From Clostridiales bacterium (GTDB lineage: Bacteria; Bacillota; Clostridia; Oscillospirales; Oscillospiraceae): a stretch of 33,523 nt of DNA. Below are positions 17,322-25,540 of this stretch, piece by piece (position 1 is the stretch's first letter; every line of letters starts with the position of its first letter). The stretch spans positions 1 to 33,523 of the forward strand of contig JAJQFJ010000072.1 of assembly GCA_021201185.1 (NCBI GenBank), given 5' to 3'. The notes below the pieces were generated by a model. The model had not been told where the DNA came from. It saw only the letters and a list, made by a program, of their open reading frames with translations, and searched no databases. Both the position numbers and the translations under genes were made by a program.

Positions 17322-17599
17322 GATGTAACCAGTCAGTCATCCGCGCAAAGGAGGAGCTGCAGGAGGTATACGAGGAAATGGCAGAGGAACACCCGGACTG
17401 GCTGGAAGCGGCAGACTATGAGAGTCTGACCGCACAGTTAAGGGCGGAAATGAAGGTCTATGAAAGCGACTCCCTGACCGGCCCGGATGTAGAGAACTCG
17501 ATTGCGCCGGACGGAGCAGAGATACAGGAGGTCAGCGCAGTGAAACGGGCCATCCTTCTGTTCCTGCGCCTCTTTGCCTGGGGACGGTTCACTATATAG
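17309..17599 (+). pseudogene. Remnant of an unidentified + strand gene (C-terminal part)
   Basis: From about 17336 the frame reads an acidic helical sequence (RAKEELQEVYEEMAEEHPDW, then LEAADYESLTAQLRAEMKVY) to a stop at 17597. It looks like real protein, but it has no start codon with an RBS and abuts the 5' end of the truncated histidine kinase on the other strand. I cannot name the family. The abrupt join suggests a deletion or element-loss scar. Confidence 0.4.
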
Positions 17600-17698
17600 G
17601 CAATGACCCTCTCTCCGTCAGCAGGGTAACACAAAGGCGATCCTGGTCAAATTCTGTCCAAAATCGTACGATTGCCCAGTGTGGTTTTCGGAACCCAG

Positions 17699-17707
17699 TG
17701 GTATTAT
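17699..17707 (+). promoter_or_regulatory. Extended -10 promoter for the mntP leader
   Basis: TGGTATTAT gives an extended -10 (TGn plus TATTAT at 17702-17707). There is no good -35 at 17 nt. Initiation near 17714 would begin the RNA just before the riboswitch. Confidence 0.5.
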
Positions 17708-17715
17708 AACAGCAT

Positions 17716-17809
17716 GGAAACGCCCCGTGAGGGAGTAGCAAGCGCATTTTATGCGTAGCAAGTCAACATACTCGGCCGCTTTTCGGTCTGGCTTGTTTTA
17801 AATTGCGAG
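17716..17809 (+). ncRNA. yybP-ykoY (Mn2+) riboswitch
   Basis: The leader upstream of mntP holds the family's landmarks: GGGAGTAGC at 17731-17739, a short stem-loop (GCGCATTTTATGCG), a GCAAGTCAACA segment, a GGCCGCTTTTCGGTC arm and the closing GCGAGACT at 17805-17812, which runs into an intrinsic terminator. yybP-ykoY RNAs sense Mn2+ and switch on MntP-type exporters and P-type ATPases, which is exactly what follows. The call is by motif and context; no covariance search was run. Confidence 0.8.
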
Positions 17810-17849
17810 ACTCATATACAGCCAGGTTTACGCTGTATATGAGTCTTTT
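17808..17849 (+). terminator. Riboswitch expression-platform terminator
   Basis: A perfect 15-bp stem (AGACTCATATACAGC with GCTGTATATGAGTCT) around a 9-nt loop, followed by a T-rich tract. The stem's left arm overlaps the 3' end of the aptamer (GCGAGAC), so metal binding and termination are mutually exclusive. Confidence 0.85.
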
Positions 17850-17900
17850 ATTATATATACGTCATTCCCTGCAACACAAACTGCGTCAGGAGGAAGAAAG

Positions 17901-18485
17901 ATGAACTGGAGCGCACTGTTTTTTGTCAACAGCATTATGCTCGGCGTGGGCCTGGCCATGGACGCCTTCTCCGTGTCAATGGCCAACGGCCTGAACGAGC
18001 CGCAGATGGGGAAAGGGAAAATGCTTGGCATTGCCGGTGTATTTGCCTTTTTCCAGGCGCTGATGCCCATGATCGGCTGGGTCTGCGTCCACACCGTCGT
18101 TCAGTACTTTACCGCATTTGAGGCGTTTATCCCCTGGATCGCCCTGATTTTGCTCGTCTTTATCGGCGGCAAGATGCTACTGGACGGCATACACAGCAAG
18201 GGCGACACGGAGCATGAGGTGAAGCTGGGCTTTGGCGCGCTGATCGTCCAGGGCATCTCCACCTCCATCGACGCCCTTTCCGTTGGCTTCACCATCGCAG
18301 ATTACAACTGGCTGATGGCTCTCGTGGCGGCCCTCATCATTGCCGTCGTCACCTTTGTCATCTGCATGGCCGGACTGGCGATCGGGAAAAGGTTCGGCAC
18401 AAAGCTGGCAGGAAAGGCGCAGATTTTGGGCGGCGTCATTTTAATTGCGATTGGTCTTGAAATCTTCATCACAGGCATCATGTAA
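17901..18485 (+). CDS. mntP: MntP-type manganese efflux pump
   Basis: 194 residues with six predicted membrane helices, the length of MntP (YebN, DUF204). Each half carries the family's conserved acidic motif: AMDAFSVSMANG (Asp21) and SIDALSVGF (Asp124), the inverted-repeat pair needed for Mn2+ export. AGGAGGAAG lies ahead of the ATG. Its leader is a Mn2+-sensing riboswitch with a terminator, so high cytoplasmic Mn2+ should turn on export. The P-type ATPase gene begins 15 nt downstream. Confidence 0.95.
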   Translation: MNWSALFFVNSIMLGVGLAMDAFSVSMANGLNEPQMGKGKMLGIAGVFAFFQALMPMIGWVCVHTVVQYFTAFEAFIPWIALILLVFIGGKMLLDGIHSKGDTEHEVKLGFGALIVQGISTSIDALSVGFTIADYNWLMALVAALIIAVVTFVICMAGLAIGKRFGTKLAGKAQILGGVILIAIGLEIFITGIM

Positions 18486-18500
18486 GGAGTAACAGAGCTC

Positions 18501-20105
18501 ATGCGTTACTATTGTGAGGAAAAGGAAAGCGTCCTGAACGAGCTTCATTCATGTGAGTCGGGCCTTTCCCAGCAGGAAGCCGCAAAACGGCTGGAGCGGG
18601 ACGGGAAAAACGCCCTGGAAGCAGCCAATGGGAAGTCCCTCATCCGCCGGTTCTTTGAGCAGATGACCGACCCGATGATCATTATCCTGGTCGTTGTGGC
18701 CATCATCAGCGGCGTGCTGGCGGTGGTGGAGCACGACAGCTTTGCCGATGTCATCATCATTATCGCCGTGGTCATCGTCAACGCCGTGTTAGGCGTCTAT
18801 CAGGAAAACAAAGCAGAAAAGGCCATTGAAGCCCTGCAGGAGATGTCTGCCGCCACCTCCAAGGTGCTCCGCGACGGTAAGATACAGACCATCCGCAGCG
18901 AGGCCCTGGTGGTAGGCGACATCATTATTCTGGAGGCCGGGGACGCGGTGCCCGCTGACGCCCGTATTCTAGAGAGCGCCAGCCTCAAGGTGGAGGAATC
19001 CGCTCTGACCGGCGAGTCGGTGCCGGTGACGAAATTCGTCGATATCATCCAGTTGAAGGAAACAGAGAAGGATGTCACCCTGGGCAACCGGAAAAATATG
19101 CTGTACATGGGCGGCACATTGGTCTACGGCAGAGGCACCGCCGTGGTCACCGCCACAGGCATGGACACCGAGATGGGCAGAATCGCCGGTGCGCTGGCCC
19201 AGGCCGAGGACGACCTGACCCCGCTCCAGATCAAGCTGAATCAGCTTTCCAAGGTGCTGACCTGGCTGGTGCTGGGCATTTGCGTGGTGGTGTTTGCCGT
19301 CCAGCTCATCAAGGCGGGCAGCCTGTCCTTTGATCTGGTGCTGAACTCCTTTATGATCGCCGTCTCTCTGGCAGTCGCCGCAATCCCCGAAGGATTGGCG
19401 GCAGTTGTCACCGTTGTCCTCTCTATCGGCGTGACCAATATGTCCAAGCGCAACGCCATCATCCGCCGCCTGACCGCCGTGGAGACTCTGGGCTGCGCCC
19501 AGGTGATCTGCTCGGACAAGACCGGCACCCTGACCCAGAACGAGATGACGGTGGTGGACTCGTTCGGTACGGACAAGCGCTGTCTGGCCGCCGGAATGTC
19601 CCTTTGCAGCGATGCCGAGATCGATGAGGACGGCGCCCTCAGTGGGGAGCCCACAGAGACTGCGCTGGTGGCCTGGGCCAACCAGCTGGGGCTGGCCAAA
19701 CCCGACCTGAAAAAGGAATTCGTGCGCTGCGGCGAGGCGCCCTTCGACTCTAACAGAAAGATGATGTCCACTGTTCACACGGTACGCAGTCAGGTCGTGC
19801 AGTATACAAAAGGCGCCCCCGACGTTGTGCTCGAACGGTGTACCCACTATCTGAAGGATGGGCAGGCCGTTCCCATGACAGAGCAAGACCGGGAAACCAT
19901 CCTCGCCGCCAATAAAGCCATGGCGGACAGGGCTTTGCGGGTGCTGGCCTCCTACTTTATCGGCCACTTTATGGAGAGCGGCGTCTGGGCAATCACGGAC
20001 AGCGCCGACGGCATCACCATGGCCTTTCTGACCATGTCCATGGCGGAGATCTTCCACAGCCTGAATATGCGCTCCCAGCGGCGTTGGAGTAGGTGGGACA
20101 GATAA
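18501..20105 (+). pseudogene. P-type Ca2+/Mn2+-ATPase with large internal deletion
   Basis: The frame encodes 534 residues, whereas P2A-type ATPases have about 870-900. The first 484 residues look normal: cation ATPase N-domain, M1-M4 with PEGL (296-299), TGES (170-173), phosphorylation motif DKTGT (Asp339) and part of the nucleotide domain (KGAPD). After RALRVLAS it jumps straight to YFIGHFMESGVW, which belongs near the last membrane helices, then MAEIFHSLNMRSQR and an aberrant end. The TGD and GDGVND hinge motifs and M5-M8 are missing (junction near 19952), so it cannot complete a transport cycle. The frame is intact across the join. It sits in the riboswitch-controlled unit with mntP. Confidence 0.88.
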
Positions 20106-20287
20106 GGGCCGAATGTCATTTGCGTACATCGGGGTGTTGAATGACTGCTTGTCTTCTCCTGGAATGGCTCCTGTCCGGGGTAATGCTCAAAACAGCAAAA
20201 CAGGATATAGAAAAAAAGGCCGGTAAGTACAGCAATGCCTTTGTACTGCAAAAGATTCTGCTCCGCTGGGTGGTGAAATCTTCAAGC

Positions 20288-20312
20288 CCCCGGGAATGTC
20301 ACATTCCCGGGG
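20288..20312. terminator. Hairpin in the gap after the ATPase remnant
   Basis: CCCCGGGAATG and CATTCCCGGGG form a perfect 11-bp stem with a TCA loop. T-runs are weak (ATTTCC on +), so termination is only possible. The rest of 20106-20448 shows no supported gene; it may hold degraded ATPase sequence. Confidence 0.4.
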
Positions 20313-20448
20313 ATTTCCATGCAAATCCTCCATATCGCTTGCAACAGGGGCCGTTCGGCGGTAAAATAGAGCTGCTTCTGGGGGCGGGCAGGTGCCGCCG
20401 CCCGCCGCCTGAAATCAGGTCCACCCTCTCGCCGGAAAGGAGCCGCAT

Positions 20449-21186
20449 ATGCCGCAAACTGTTCTCATTACCGGGGCCTCCCGGGGCATTGGAGCCGCCG
20501 CCGCCCTGGCCTTTGGCCGCCGGGGCTGGCAGGTGGGGGTCAACTATCTCCACAGCCGCCATCAGGCGGAGGAGGTCTGTCAGGCTGTCCGGGAGGCAGG
20601 AGGAACGGCGATCCCCATTCAGGGGGATGTCTCCCGCTCTGACGAGGCCGGGCGGACAGTGGAGACCGCCCTCTCTGCCCTCGGGGGGCTGGACGCCCTG
20701 GTGTGCAATGCGGGCATCGCCCTGCCCCAGATGCTGCTCACCGACGTCACCGACAGCCAGTGGCGGGAGCTGTTTGCCGCCGACGTGGACGGGGTGTTTT
20801 ACACCTGTCGGGCGGCGCTGCCCCACCTTGTCCGTCAGAAGGCCGGGGCCATCGTCACCCTTTCCTCCATGTGGGGGCAGACCGGCGGCTCCTGCGAGGT
20901 GGCCTACTCCGCCGCCAAGGGTGCGGTCATCGCCTTTACCAGGGCCCTGGCGAAAGAGGTGGGCCCCTCCCGCATCCGGGTCAACTGCGTCTGTCCGGGA
21001 GTGATTCAGACGGACATGAACGCCCACCTCTCACCGGACGATCTGGAGGCCCTCCGGCAGGAGACGCCTCTGGAATGTCTGGGGGAGCCGTCCGACGTGG
21101 CGGAGGCAATTTACTATCTCTGCGCCCCCCAGTCCCGTTTTATCACCGGTCAGGTGCTGGGGGTTAACGGAGGCATGGTCATCTGA
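20449..21186 (+). CDS. FabG-like short-chain dehydrogenase/reductase
   Basis: 245 residues, standard classical SDR length. It has the cofactor motif TGASRGIG (residues 7-14), the CNAG motif, and the catalytic Ser with YSAAK (SSMWGQTGG...AYSAAKGAV). The NYLHSRHQAEE stretch after the second strand favours NADPH. The closing ITGQVLGVNGGMVI is typical of 3-oxoacyl-ACP reductase FabG and its paralogue YmfI. AAAGGAG precedes the ATG. It stands alone rather than in a fab operon, so it may be a FabG paralogue acting on another keto substrate. Confidence 0.88.
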   Translation: MPQTVLITGASRGIGAAAALAFGRRGWQVGVNYLHSRHQAEEVCQAVREAGGTAIPIQGDVSRSDEAGRTVETALSALGGLDALVCNAGIALPQMLLTDVTDSQWRELFAADVDGVFYTCRAALPHLVRQKAGAIVTLSSMWGQTGGSCEVAYSAAKGAVIAFTRALAKEVGPSRIRVNCVCPGVIQTDMNAHLSPDDLEALRQETPLECLGEPSDVAEAIYYLCAPQSRFITGQVLGVNGGMVI

Positions 21187-21213
21187 CCTTATAAAAAATG
21201 TGATATCTGGCAT

Positions 21214-21242
21214 TTGAAACAGGGTCAGTTTACTGGTATCAT
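21214..21242 (+). promoter_or_regulatory. Sigma-A promoter for the ECF S-component gene
   Basis: TTGAAA (21214-21219), a 17-nt spacer, then TGG-TATCAT (21237-21242), a near-consensus promoter with an extended -10. The predicted start is near 21249. Confidence 0.75.
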
Positions 21243-21246
21243 AGGG

Positions 21247-21287
21247 GCATCCTTAAGGAATAAGACTAAAATGATTGGAAGGATGCT
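21247..21287 (+). promoter_or_regulatory. Hairpin covering the Shine-Dalgarno
   Basis: GCATCCTT (21247-21254) is the reverse complement of AAGGATGC (21279-21286), whose left half is the Shine-Dalgarno GGAAGGA of the next gene. Folding would hide the RBS. The predicted transcript start overlaps the left arm, so the stem may be partial in the RNA, or the repeat may be a DNA operator. Confidence 0.4.
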
Positions 21288-21289
21288 CT

Positions 21290-21877
21290 ATGAAACAGAC
21301 CTTTTCCACCCGTAAGCTGGCCTATCTGGGCCTGATGTCCGCTCTGGTCTTTGCCAGCAACTATGCCCGTATCGTGCTGCCCGTCTCCGTGGGCGGGAAC
21401 ACTGCCTTTACCCTGGCCAACATCGTCTGCGCCCTGTGCGGCCTGATCCTTGGCCCGGTGGGCGGCCTGGCCTCCGGCCTCGGCTCCGCCCTGTACGACC
21501 TGACCAACCCCCTCTATGCCGCCGAGTGCTGGATCACCTTTCTGACCAAGGGTGCTCTGGGCCTGGTGGCGGGCATCGTGGCCGCCGCCCTGCTGAAAAA
21601 GAACGAAAACCATCTCTATGCCAAGTACCTCACCGGCTCTGTAGCAGGCTGCGCCGCCTATTACGTCCTTTACTTCCTCAAGACCTTCCTCATCTCCGGC
21701 CTGTTCGCCGAGGAGGGCTCTGCCGCCCTGGGGATGACCGCCATCGTCTCCAAGATCCCCGCCTCCGTCTTTAACGCCGTCATCGCCATCGTGGCGGCCC
21801 CTCCCCTGGCCATCGCCCTGAAAAAGGCCCTGGAAAAGAGCGGCCTGGGACTGGACGGCCGGAAAAAGGCCGCATGA
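21290..21877 (+). CDS. ECF transporter S component, substrate unknown
   Basis: 195 residues starting at the ATG that gives MKQTFSTRKLAYLG; GGAAGGA is 7 nt upstream (an upstream TTG would overlap it). Six hydrophobic helices and the pattern LANIVCALCGLILGPVGGLA, then GSALYDLTNPLYAAECWITF, are typical of small membrane S components of energy-coupling factor importers, which give substrate specificity to a shared EcfAAT module. The module is not in this window, so this is a group II ECF subunit. Substrate cannot be read from sequence. It has its own promoter and terminator. Confidence 0.82.
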   Translation: MKQTFSTRKLAYLGLMSALVFASNYARIVLPVSVGGNTAFTLANIVCALCGLILGPVGGLASGLGSALYDLTNPLYAAECWITFLTKGALGLVAGIVAAALLKKNENHLYAKYLTGSVAGCAAYYVLYFLKTFLISGLFAEEGSAALGMTAIVSKIPASVFNAVIAIVAAPPLAIALKKALEKSGLGLDGRKKAA

Positions 21878-21900
21878 CCGCAAAATATCGCATCAAACCA

Positions 21901-21945
21901 AACCCCGCCGGTGCAGCTGTACGCACCGGCGGGGTTCCTTCTTTT
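21901..21945 (+). terminator. Intrinsic terminator after ECF S-component gene
   Basis: A 14-bp stem AACCCCGCCGGTGC / GCACCGGCGGGGTT with an 8-nt loop, followed by CCTTCTTTT. Confidence 0.85.
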
Positions 21946-22037
21946 CAGCGGCCTCTCATACCGCCCGTTTTCCTGCCGGTACGTTCTGTGTCCCCCCTGC
22001 ACCGTTGGGAATAGAATGGGGAAAAGGAGGGAACGAC

Positions 22038-22538
22038 ATGGAGGATACCCAAAAGGCCCCGGACGAGGCCGAGCAGTTCCGCCGGGTGTGGCAGCGGGTG
22101 CGGGCGGGAACGGAGAGCCCTGTCCAGCCGGATGCGCCGACTGCCCCGGTCACGACGCCGGGGCCGGGAGACAGCATCGGCTTTCTACGCCAGTCGGTCA
22201 CACAGTCCCTGAACCTGGCGGCGGCCTGCCGCCGGTGGCCGGAGCTGCGGCAGATGGCGGAGGGCTGCCGCAGTCAGGCCCGGCGTCTCTCGGCGGCCCT
22301 GTTTCTCGCCACCGGCGTCCGGTTCCTCCCCGCCGAACCGACGGTGCAGGGGGACCGGTCCCCGCTGGTGGAGCGCTGCCGCAGCCTGTTCTTTCGGATG
22401 CGCCGGGCGGAGGCGGCCTACCGGGCGGCGGAGCGGCAAACGGCGGAGCCCGATCTCCGGGGGCTGTTCCACGAGCTGGCCGGGGAGTGCGCCATCTGGC
22501 AGCAAAAGCTCCGTCATCTCATCGAGGGGCGGCTTTAG
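22038..22538 (+). CDS. Hypothetical helical protein
   Basis: 166 residues from the ATG at 22038, which has AAGGAGG 7 nt upstream; an upstream in-frame start lacks an RBS. The first 50 residues are Pro/Gly-rich and probably disordered. The rest is Arg/Ala/Leu-rich amphipathic helix with regular heptads (SQARRLSAALFLATG, FFRMRRAEAAYRAAE, LAGECAIWQQKLRHLIE), suggesting a ferritin-like or other helical bundle. No metal-ligand pattern is clear and no family is recognised. It stands alone between two terminators. Confidence 0.65.
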   Translation: MEDTQKAPDEAEQFRRVWQRVRAGTESPVQPDAPTAPVTTPGPGDSIGFLRQSVTQSLNLAAACRRWPELRQMAEGCRSQARRLSAALFLATGVRFLPAEPTVQGDRSPLVERCRSLFFRMRRAEAAYRAAERQTAEPDLRGLFHELAGECAIWQQKLRHLIEGRL

Positions 22539-22621
22539 GGCCGCCCCGAAGACTGTCCATAAAATGCCAGCGCCTTCCGCAACAGACCCGACCGCGCTCC
22601 GCCCTGCTGCCATGGACCGGA

Positions 22622-22743
22622 AAAAGCTGGCGACTTGGCGCTGAAAAGGCTCCTTTTCCCGCCCTGTTTTCGCTTTTTTTCACCGTTTTGCCGGGAGGCT
22701 TTCGTTCCCGCCTGGTGTGAATCGAGGGCGCCTGACAGACTGA
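22622..22743 (+). repeat. 122-bp dispersed repeat, copy 2 (candidate ncRNA)
   Basis: Matches copy 1 at 52-173 over its full length, sharing AAAAGCTGGCG, CTCCTTTTCCCGCC, CCGTTTTGC and TGACAGACTGA. As in copy 1 it is immediately followed by a 32-nt hairpin with a 4-nt loop but different stem sequence. It lies between convergent genes. The first internal stem is less perfect here (one C-T mismatch, one wobble). Confidence 0.65.
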
Positions 22744-22781
22744 GGCCGGGGGCTGTCGTTTGACAGCCCCCGGCCATTTTT
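22744..22781 (+). terminator. Strong intrinsic terminator after repeat copy 2
   Basis: A perfect 14-bp stem GGCCGGGGGCTGTC / GACAGCCCCCGGCC with loop GTTT, then ATTTTT on the + strand. It has no T-run on the minus strand, so it serves a + strand transcript (the hypothetical gene or an RNA from the repeat) rather than rny. Confidence 0.85.
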
Positions 22782-22806
22782 GGTATTCGGTTGGATGGAC
22801 AGGCCC

Positions 22807-24354
22807 TTACTTGGCGTACTCTACCGCCTTGGTCTCCCGGATCAGGTTGACCTTGATCTGGCCGGGGTACTCCATGGTATCCTCGATCTGCTTGGCAATA
22901 TCCCGGGCCAGGATGACCATCTGGTCCTCGCTGACCTCCTCGGGCTTGACCATGACCCGGATCTCCCGTCCGGCCTGGATGGCATAGGCCCGCTCCACGC
23001 CCTTGAAGGAGGAGGAGATCTCCTCCATGCGCTCCAGGCGCTTGATATAGTTCTCCACGTTCTCCCGGCGGGCGCCAGGACGGGCGGCAGAGATGGCGTC
23101 AGCGGCCTGGACCAGACAGGCGACGATGGTCTGGGGCTCGATGTCGTTGTGGTGGGCGGCGATGGCATGGACGACGGCGTCGCTCTCCTTGTAGCGCCGG
23201 GCCAGGTCCACGCCAATCTGGACGTGAGAGCCCTCGATCTCGTGGTCTACGCTCTTGCCCAGGTCGTGGAGCAGTCCGGCCCGCTTTGCCTGGGCCACGT
23301 CCGCGCCGATCTCGGCGGCCAGGAGCCCGGCCAGCTGAGAGACCTCGATGGAGTGGTTGAGCACGTTCTGGCCGTAGCTGGTGCGGTAGTGCAGGCGGCC
23401 CAGGAGCCGGACCAGCTCCGGGTGCAGGTTGTGGACGTTGGTCTCCAGAATGGCCCGCTCGCCCTCGGCCTTCATCGTGGCCTCCACCTCGCGCTTGGCC
23501 TTCTCCACCATTTCCTCGATACGGGCGGGGTGGATGCGGCCGTCGGCGATCAGGCGCTCCAGGGCGATCCGGGTGATCTCCCGGCGGACAGGGTCAAAGC
23601 AGGAGATGGTGATGGCCTCCGGGGTATCGTCGATGATGAGCTCGGCACCGGTGAGGGTCTCCAGTGCCCGAATGTTCCGGCCTTCCCGGCCGATAATGCG
23701 TCCCTTGATCTCGTCGTTGGGCAGGGGGACGACCGAGACGGCCACCTCTGCCACCTGGTCGGCGGCGCAGCGCTGTATGGCAAGGGCGATCTGCTCCCGG
23801 GCGTAGGTCTCCGCCTCCTCCTTGTACTTGGTCTTGAGCTCCTTGATCTTGACCGCCTCTTCATGAGTGACGTCGTCCTGCACCTGCTGGATGAGATAGC
23901 TCTTGGCCTCCTCGGTGGTAAAGCCGGAGATGCGCTCCAGCTCGGCCAGCTGACTCTGCTTCAGGCTCTCCGCCTCCTCCCGGGTGCGGTCGGCGGCGGC
24001 CAGCTTGTTTTGCAGTTTTTCTTCCTTTTTCTCGATCTGGTCGGCCTTGCGATCCAGGTTGTCCTCCTTGGCCTGGAGACGGCGCTCCTGCTTTTTCAGC
24101 TCGGCCTGCTGCTCTTTGACCTCCCGGTCGAAGGCGCTGCGCTCCTGGTGAATGGTCTCTCTGGCCTCGGCCAGCGCATCCCGCTTCTTGGCCTCGGATT
24201 CCTTGATGGCGGCGTTGACGATACGGGTCGCCTCATCCTCGGCAGAGCCGATCTCCTTTTCCGCTACGCTCTTCCGATAGGCATAGCCGCCCACGGCGCA
24301 CGCCACGCCAACGACGAGAGCGATGAGAATAGTGACTAAAATAGGAACATCCAT
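22807..24354 (-). CDS. rny: Ribonuclease Y
   Basis: 515 residues when started at the ATG giving [16 protein letters not shown], with AAGGAGG 13 nt upstream, matching the usual length of about 520. Order: N-terminal membrane helix; long charged coiled coil; KH domain ([20 protein letters not shown]); HD domain with [12 protein letters not shown] and AAHHNDIE. It is the membrane-bound endoribonuclease that starts mRNA decay and operon processing in Firmicutes. It has its own consensus promoter and a leader of about 165 nt. The longer 557-residue reading runs into that leader and is unlikely. Confidence 0.97.
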   Translation of the reverse strand: MDVPILVTILIALVVGVACAVGGYAYRKSVAEKEIGSAEDEATRIVNAAIKESEAKKRDALAEARETIHQERSAFDREVKEQQAELKKQERRLQAKEDNLDRKADQIEKKEEKLQNKLAAADRTREEAESLKQSQLAELERISGFTTEEAKSYLIQQVQDDVTHEEAVKIKELKTKYKEEAETYAREQIALAIQRCAADQVAEVAVSVVPLPNDEIKGRIIGREGRNIRALETLTGAELIIDDTPEAITISCFDPVRREITRIALERLIADGRIHPARIEEMVEKAKREVEATMKAEGERAILETNVHNLHPELVRLLGRLHYRTSYGQNVLNHSIEVSQLAGLLAAEIGADVAQAKRAGLLHDLGKSVDHEIEGSHVQIGVDLARRYKESDAVVHAIAAHHNDIEPQTIVACLVQAADAISAARPGARRENVENYIKRLERMEEISSSFKGVERAYAIQAGREIRVMVKPEEVSEDQMVILARDIAKQIEDTMEYPGQIKVNLIRETKAVEYAK

Positions 24355-24525
24355 TGTTGAAAGATACACCTCCTTGTTCATTTGTGATTTGGGAATGTTT
24401 CCATGTCCCGGAAATGTGCAAAAAGAGGCAGACGGCAGGTTGCCGCCTGCGGGAAAGACGTTGAAAAACAGCCCTCGCAAAGCCGCCGGCAGGCGGCTCT
24501 CCGTTCTTCAAAATTATCCATTTGT

Positions 24526-24554
24526 ATTTTACTTGTAATCCCTCACAATGTCAA
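24526..24554 (-). promoter_or_regulatory. Sigma-A promoter of rny
   Basis: On the minus strand TTGACA (24549-24554), a 17-nt spacer, then TAAAAT (24526-24531). The transcript should start near 24519 and carry a long 5' UTR including a GCCGCC..GGCGGC stem near 24482-24497. Confidence 0.85.
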
Positions 24555-24661
24555 GATGATTCACCTCTGAAATTTAGGGAGAAATGCAGAACGGGCTGTC
24601 TGTCCGCTGACGAGAGCGGCGCTCCTGTTTCCTTTTGTTAATATTTGTATTTGAAACAGTC

Positions 24662-24690
24662 TTGTTTTTTGCCTGTTTGAGGACTAGAAT
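24662..24690 (+). promoter_or_regulatory. Candidate promoter for BI-1-like gene
   Basis: TTGTTT (24662-24667), a 17-nt spacer, then TAGAAT (24685-24690). Reasonable but not consensus; other partial matches lie nearby. I see nothing else in 24560-24660. Confidence 0.45.
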
Positions 24691-24768
24691 ATCCGATATC
24701 ATGAGAGTTGTGCCCCTTTTGGGCGCCCTGACCTGCTTTTCTATTCTTTCCCGTAAGGAGCTGATACT

Positions 24769-25434
24769 ATGGATGCGCTTCATCTGGATCGTTCCCAGGT
24801 GTCCCATTCCCGGGAGCTGGATGAGTCCACCTACAATCTGACCATCGGCGGCCTGCTGCTCTACGGCCTGGGGGCCAACGCCCTGCTCTGTTACACGTTC
24901 AGCGATCTGGCCTATTATCTCTCCGGCGGCTTCGCCGCGCTCTTCCTCGTGCTCTATATCGTCTGCGTCTTTCTATCGGTGACGCTGAGCGCCTCTCTCA
25001 GCCCTGTGGTCAACTTCATCGGCTACAATCTGCTGGTGTTGCCCATCGGACTGCTGCTCTCGGTATCGGTCTCCGCCGTCTCCTTCCAGACCATCCAGTC
25101 CGCCGTGGTGGGGACGGGGGTGTTCGTGGTGCTGATGGTGGCGGCGTCCTGGGCCAGGCCGGACTTCTTCCTCTCCCTGGGCCGGACGCTGTGGGTAGCT
25201 CTGGCGGCGACCCTGGTGGCGGAGATTGCGCTGTATTTCCTGGGCTTTGCCGGTGGGCTGCTGGATTACCTGTTCGTGGCCATCTTCTCCCTCTACCTGG
25301 GCTTTGACTGGGCCAGGGCCAGCACCTGCGCCCCCACGTTGCGCAACGCCATCCTCTCCGCCACCCAGATCTATCTGGACATCATCAACATCTTTGTCCG
25401 GCTTCTGTCCATTTTCAGCCGCCGGAGAAACTGA
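24769..25434 (+). CDS. Bax inhibitor-1/YccA family membrane protein
   Basis: 221 residues with about seven membrane helices, after a soluble 25-residue N-terminus. The hydrophobic pattern, the C-terminal LSATQIYLDIINIFVRLLSIF and the length fit the BI-1/YccA (UPF0005) family, whose bacterial members are pH-sensitive calcium leak channels or modulators of FtsH-type proteolysis. The YLDIINIF segment with its buried Asp is the most diagnostic feature. AAGGAG is 8 nt before the ATG. It is monocistronic, with a terminator directly after it. Confidence 0.82.
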   Translation: MDALHLDRSQVSHSRELDESTYNLTIGGLLLYGLGANALLCYTFSDLAYYLSGGFAALFLVLYIVCVFLSVTLSASLSPVVNFIGYNLLVLPIGLLLSVSVSAVSFQTIQSAVVGTGVFVVLMVAASWARPDFFLSLGRTLWVALAATLVAEIALYFLGFAGGLLDYLFVAIFSLYLGFDWARASTCAPTLRNAILSATQIYLDIINIFVRLLSIFSRRRN

Positions 25435-25455
25435 ACCGTCAAGTCGTTCTCTCAG

Positions 25456-25485
25456 GGGAAGCGGGTCCGCCCGCTTCCCTTTTTT
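25456..25485 (+). terminator. Intrinsic terminator after BI-1-like gene
   Basis: GGGAAGCGGG / CCCGCTTCCC, loop of 4 nt, followed by six T. Confidence 0.92.
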
Positions 25486-25499
25486 ACCCGCCGTCTCCC

Positions 25500-25528
25500 T
25501 TGACGAATCGTCCCAAACTCGCTATAGT
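25500..25528 (+). promoter_or_regulatory. Sigma-A promoter of the corrinoid-uptake transcript
   Basis: TTGACG (25500-25505), a 17-nt spacer, then TATAGT (25523-25528), with a start predicted near 25535, just before the riboswitch-like leader. Confidence 0.8.
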
Positions 25529-25540
25529 AGCCATGTACAT

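Noticed and set aside
19952..20251. A 99-codon minus-strand frame (MQYKGIAVLTGLFFYILF...) after the ATPase remnant
   Set aside because: It has no RBS, and most of it is antisense to the ATPase C-terminal coding sequence.
22807..24480. Longer RNase Y start adding 42 residues
   Set aside because: The extra residues lie in the leader, contain no conserved sequence and lack an RBS. The ATG at 24354 gives the standard N-terminal membrane helix and has AAGGAGG upstream.
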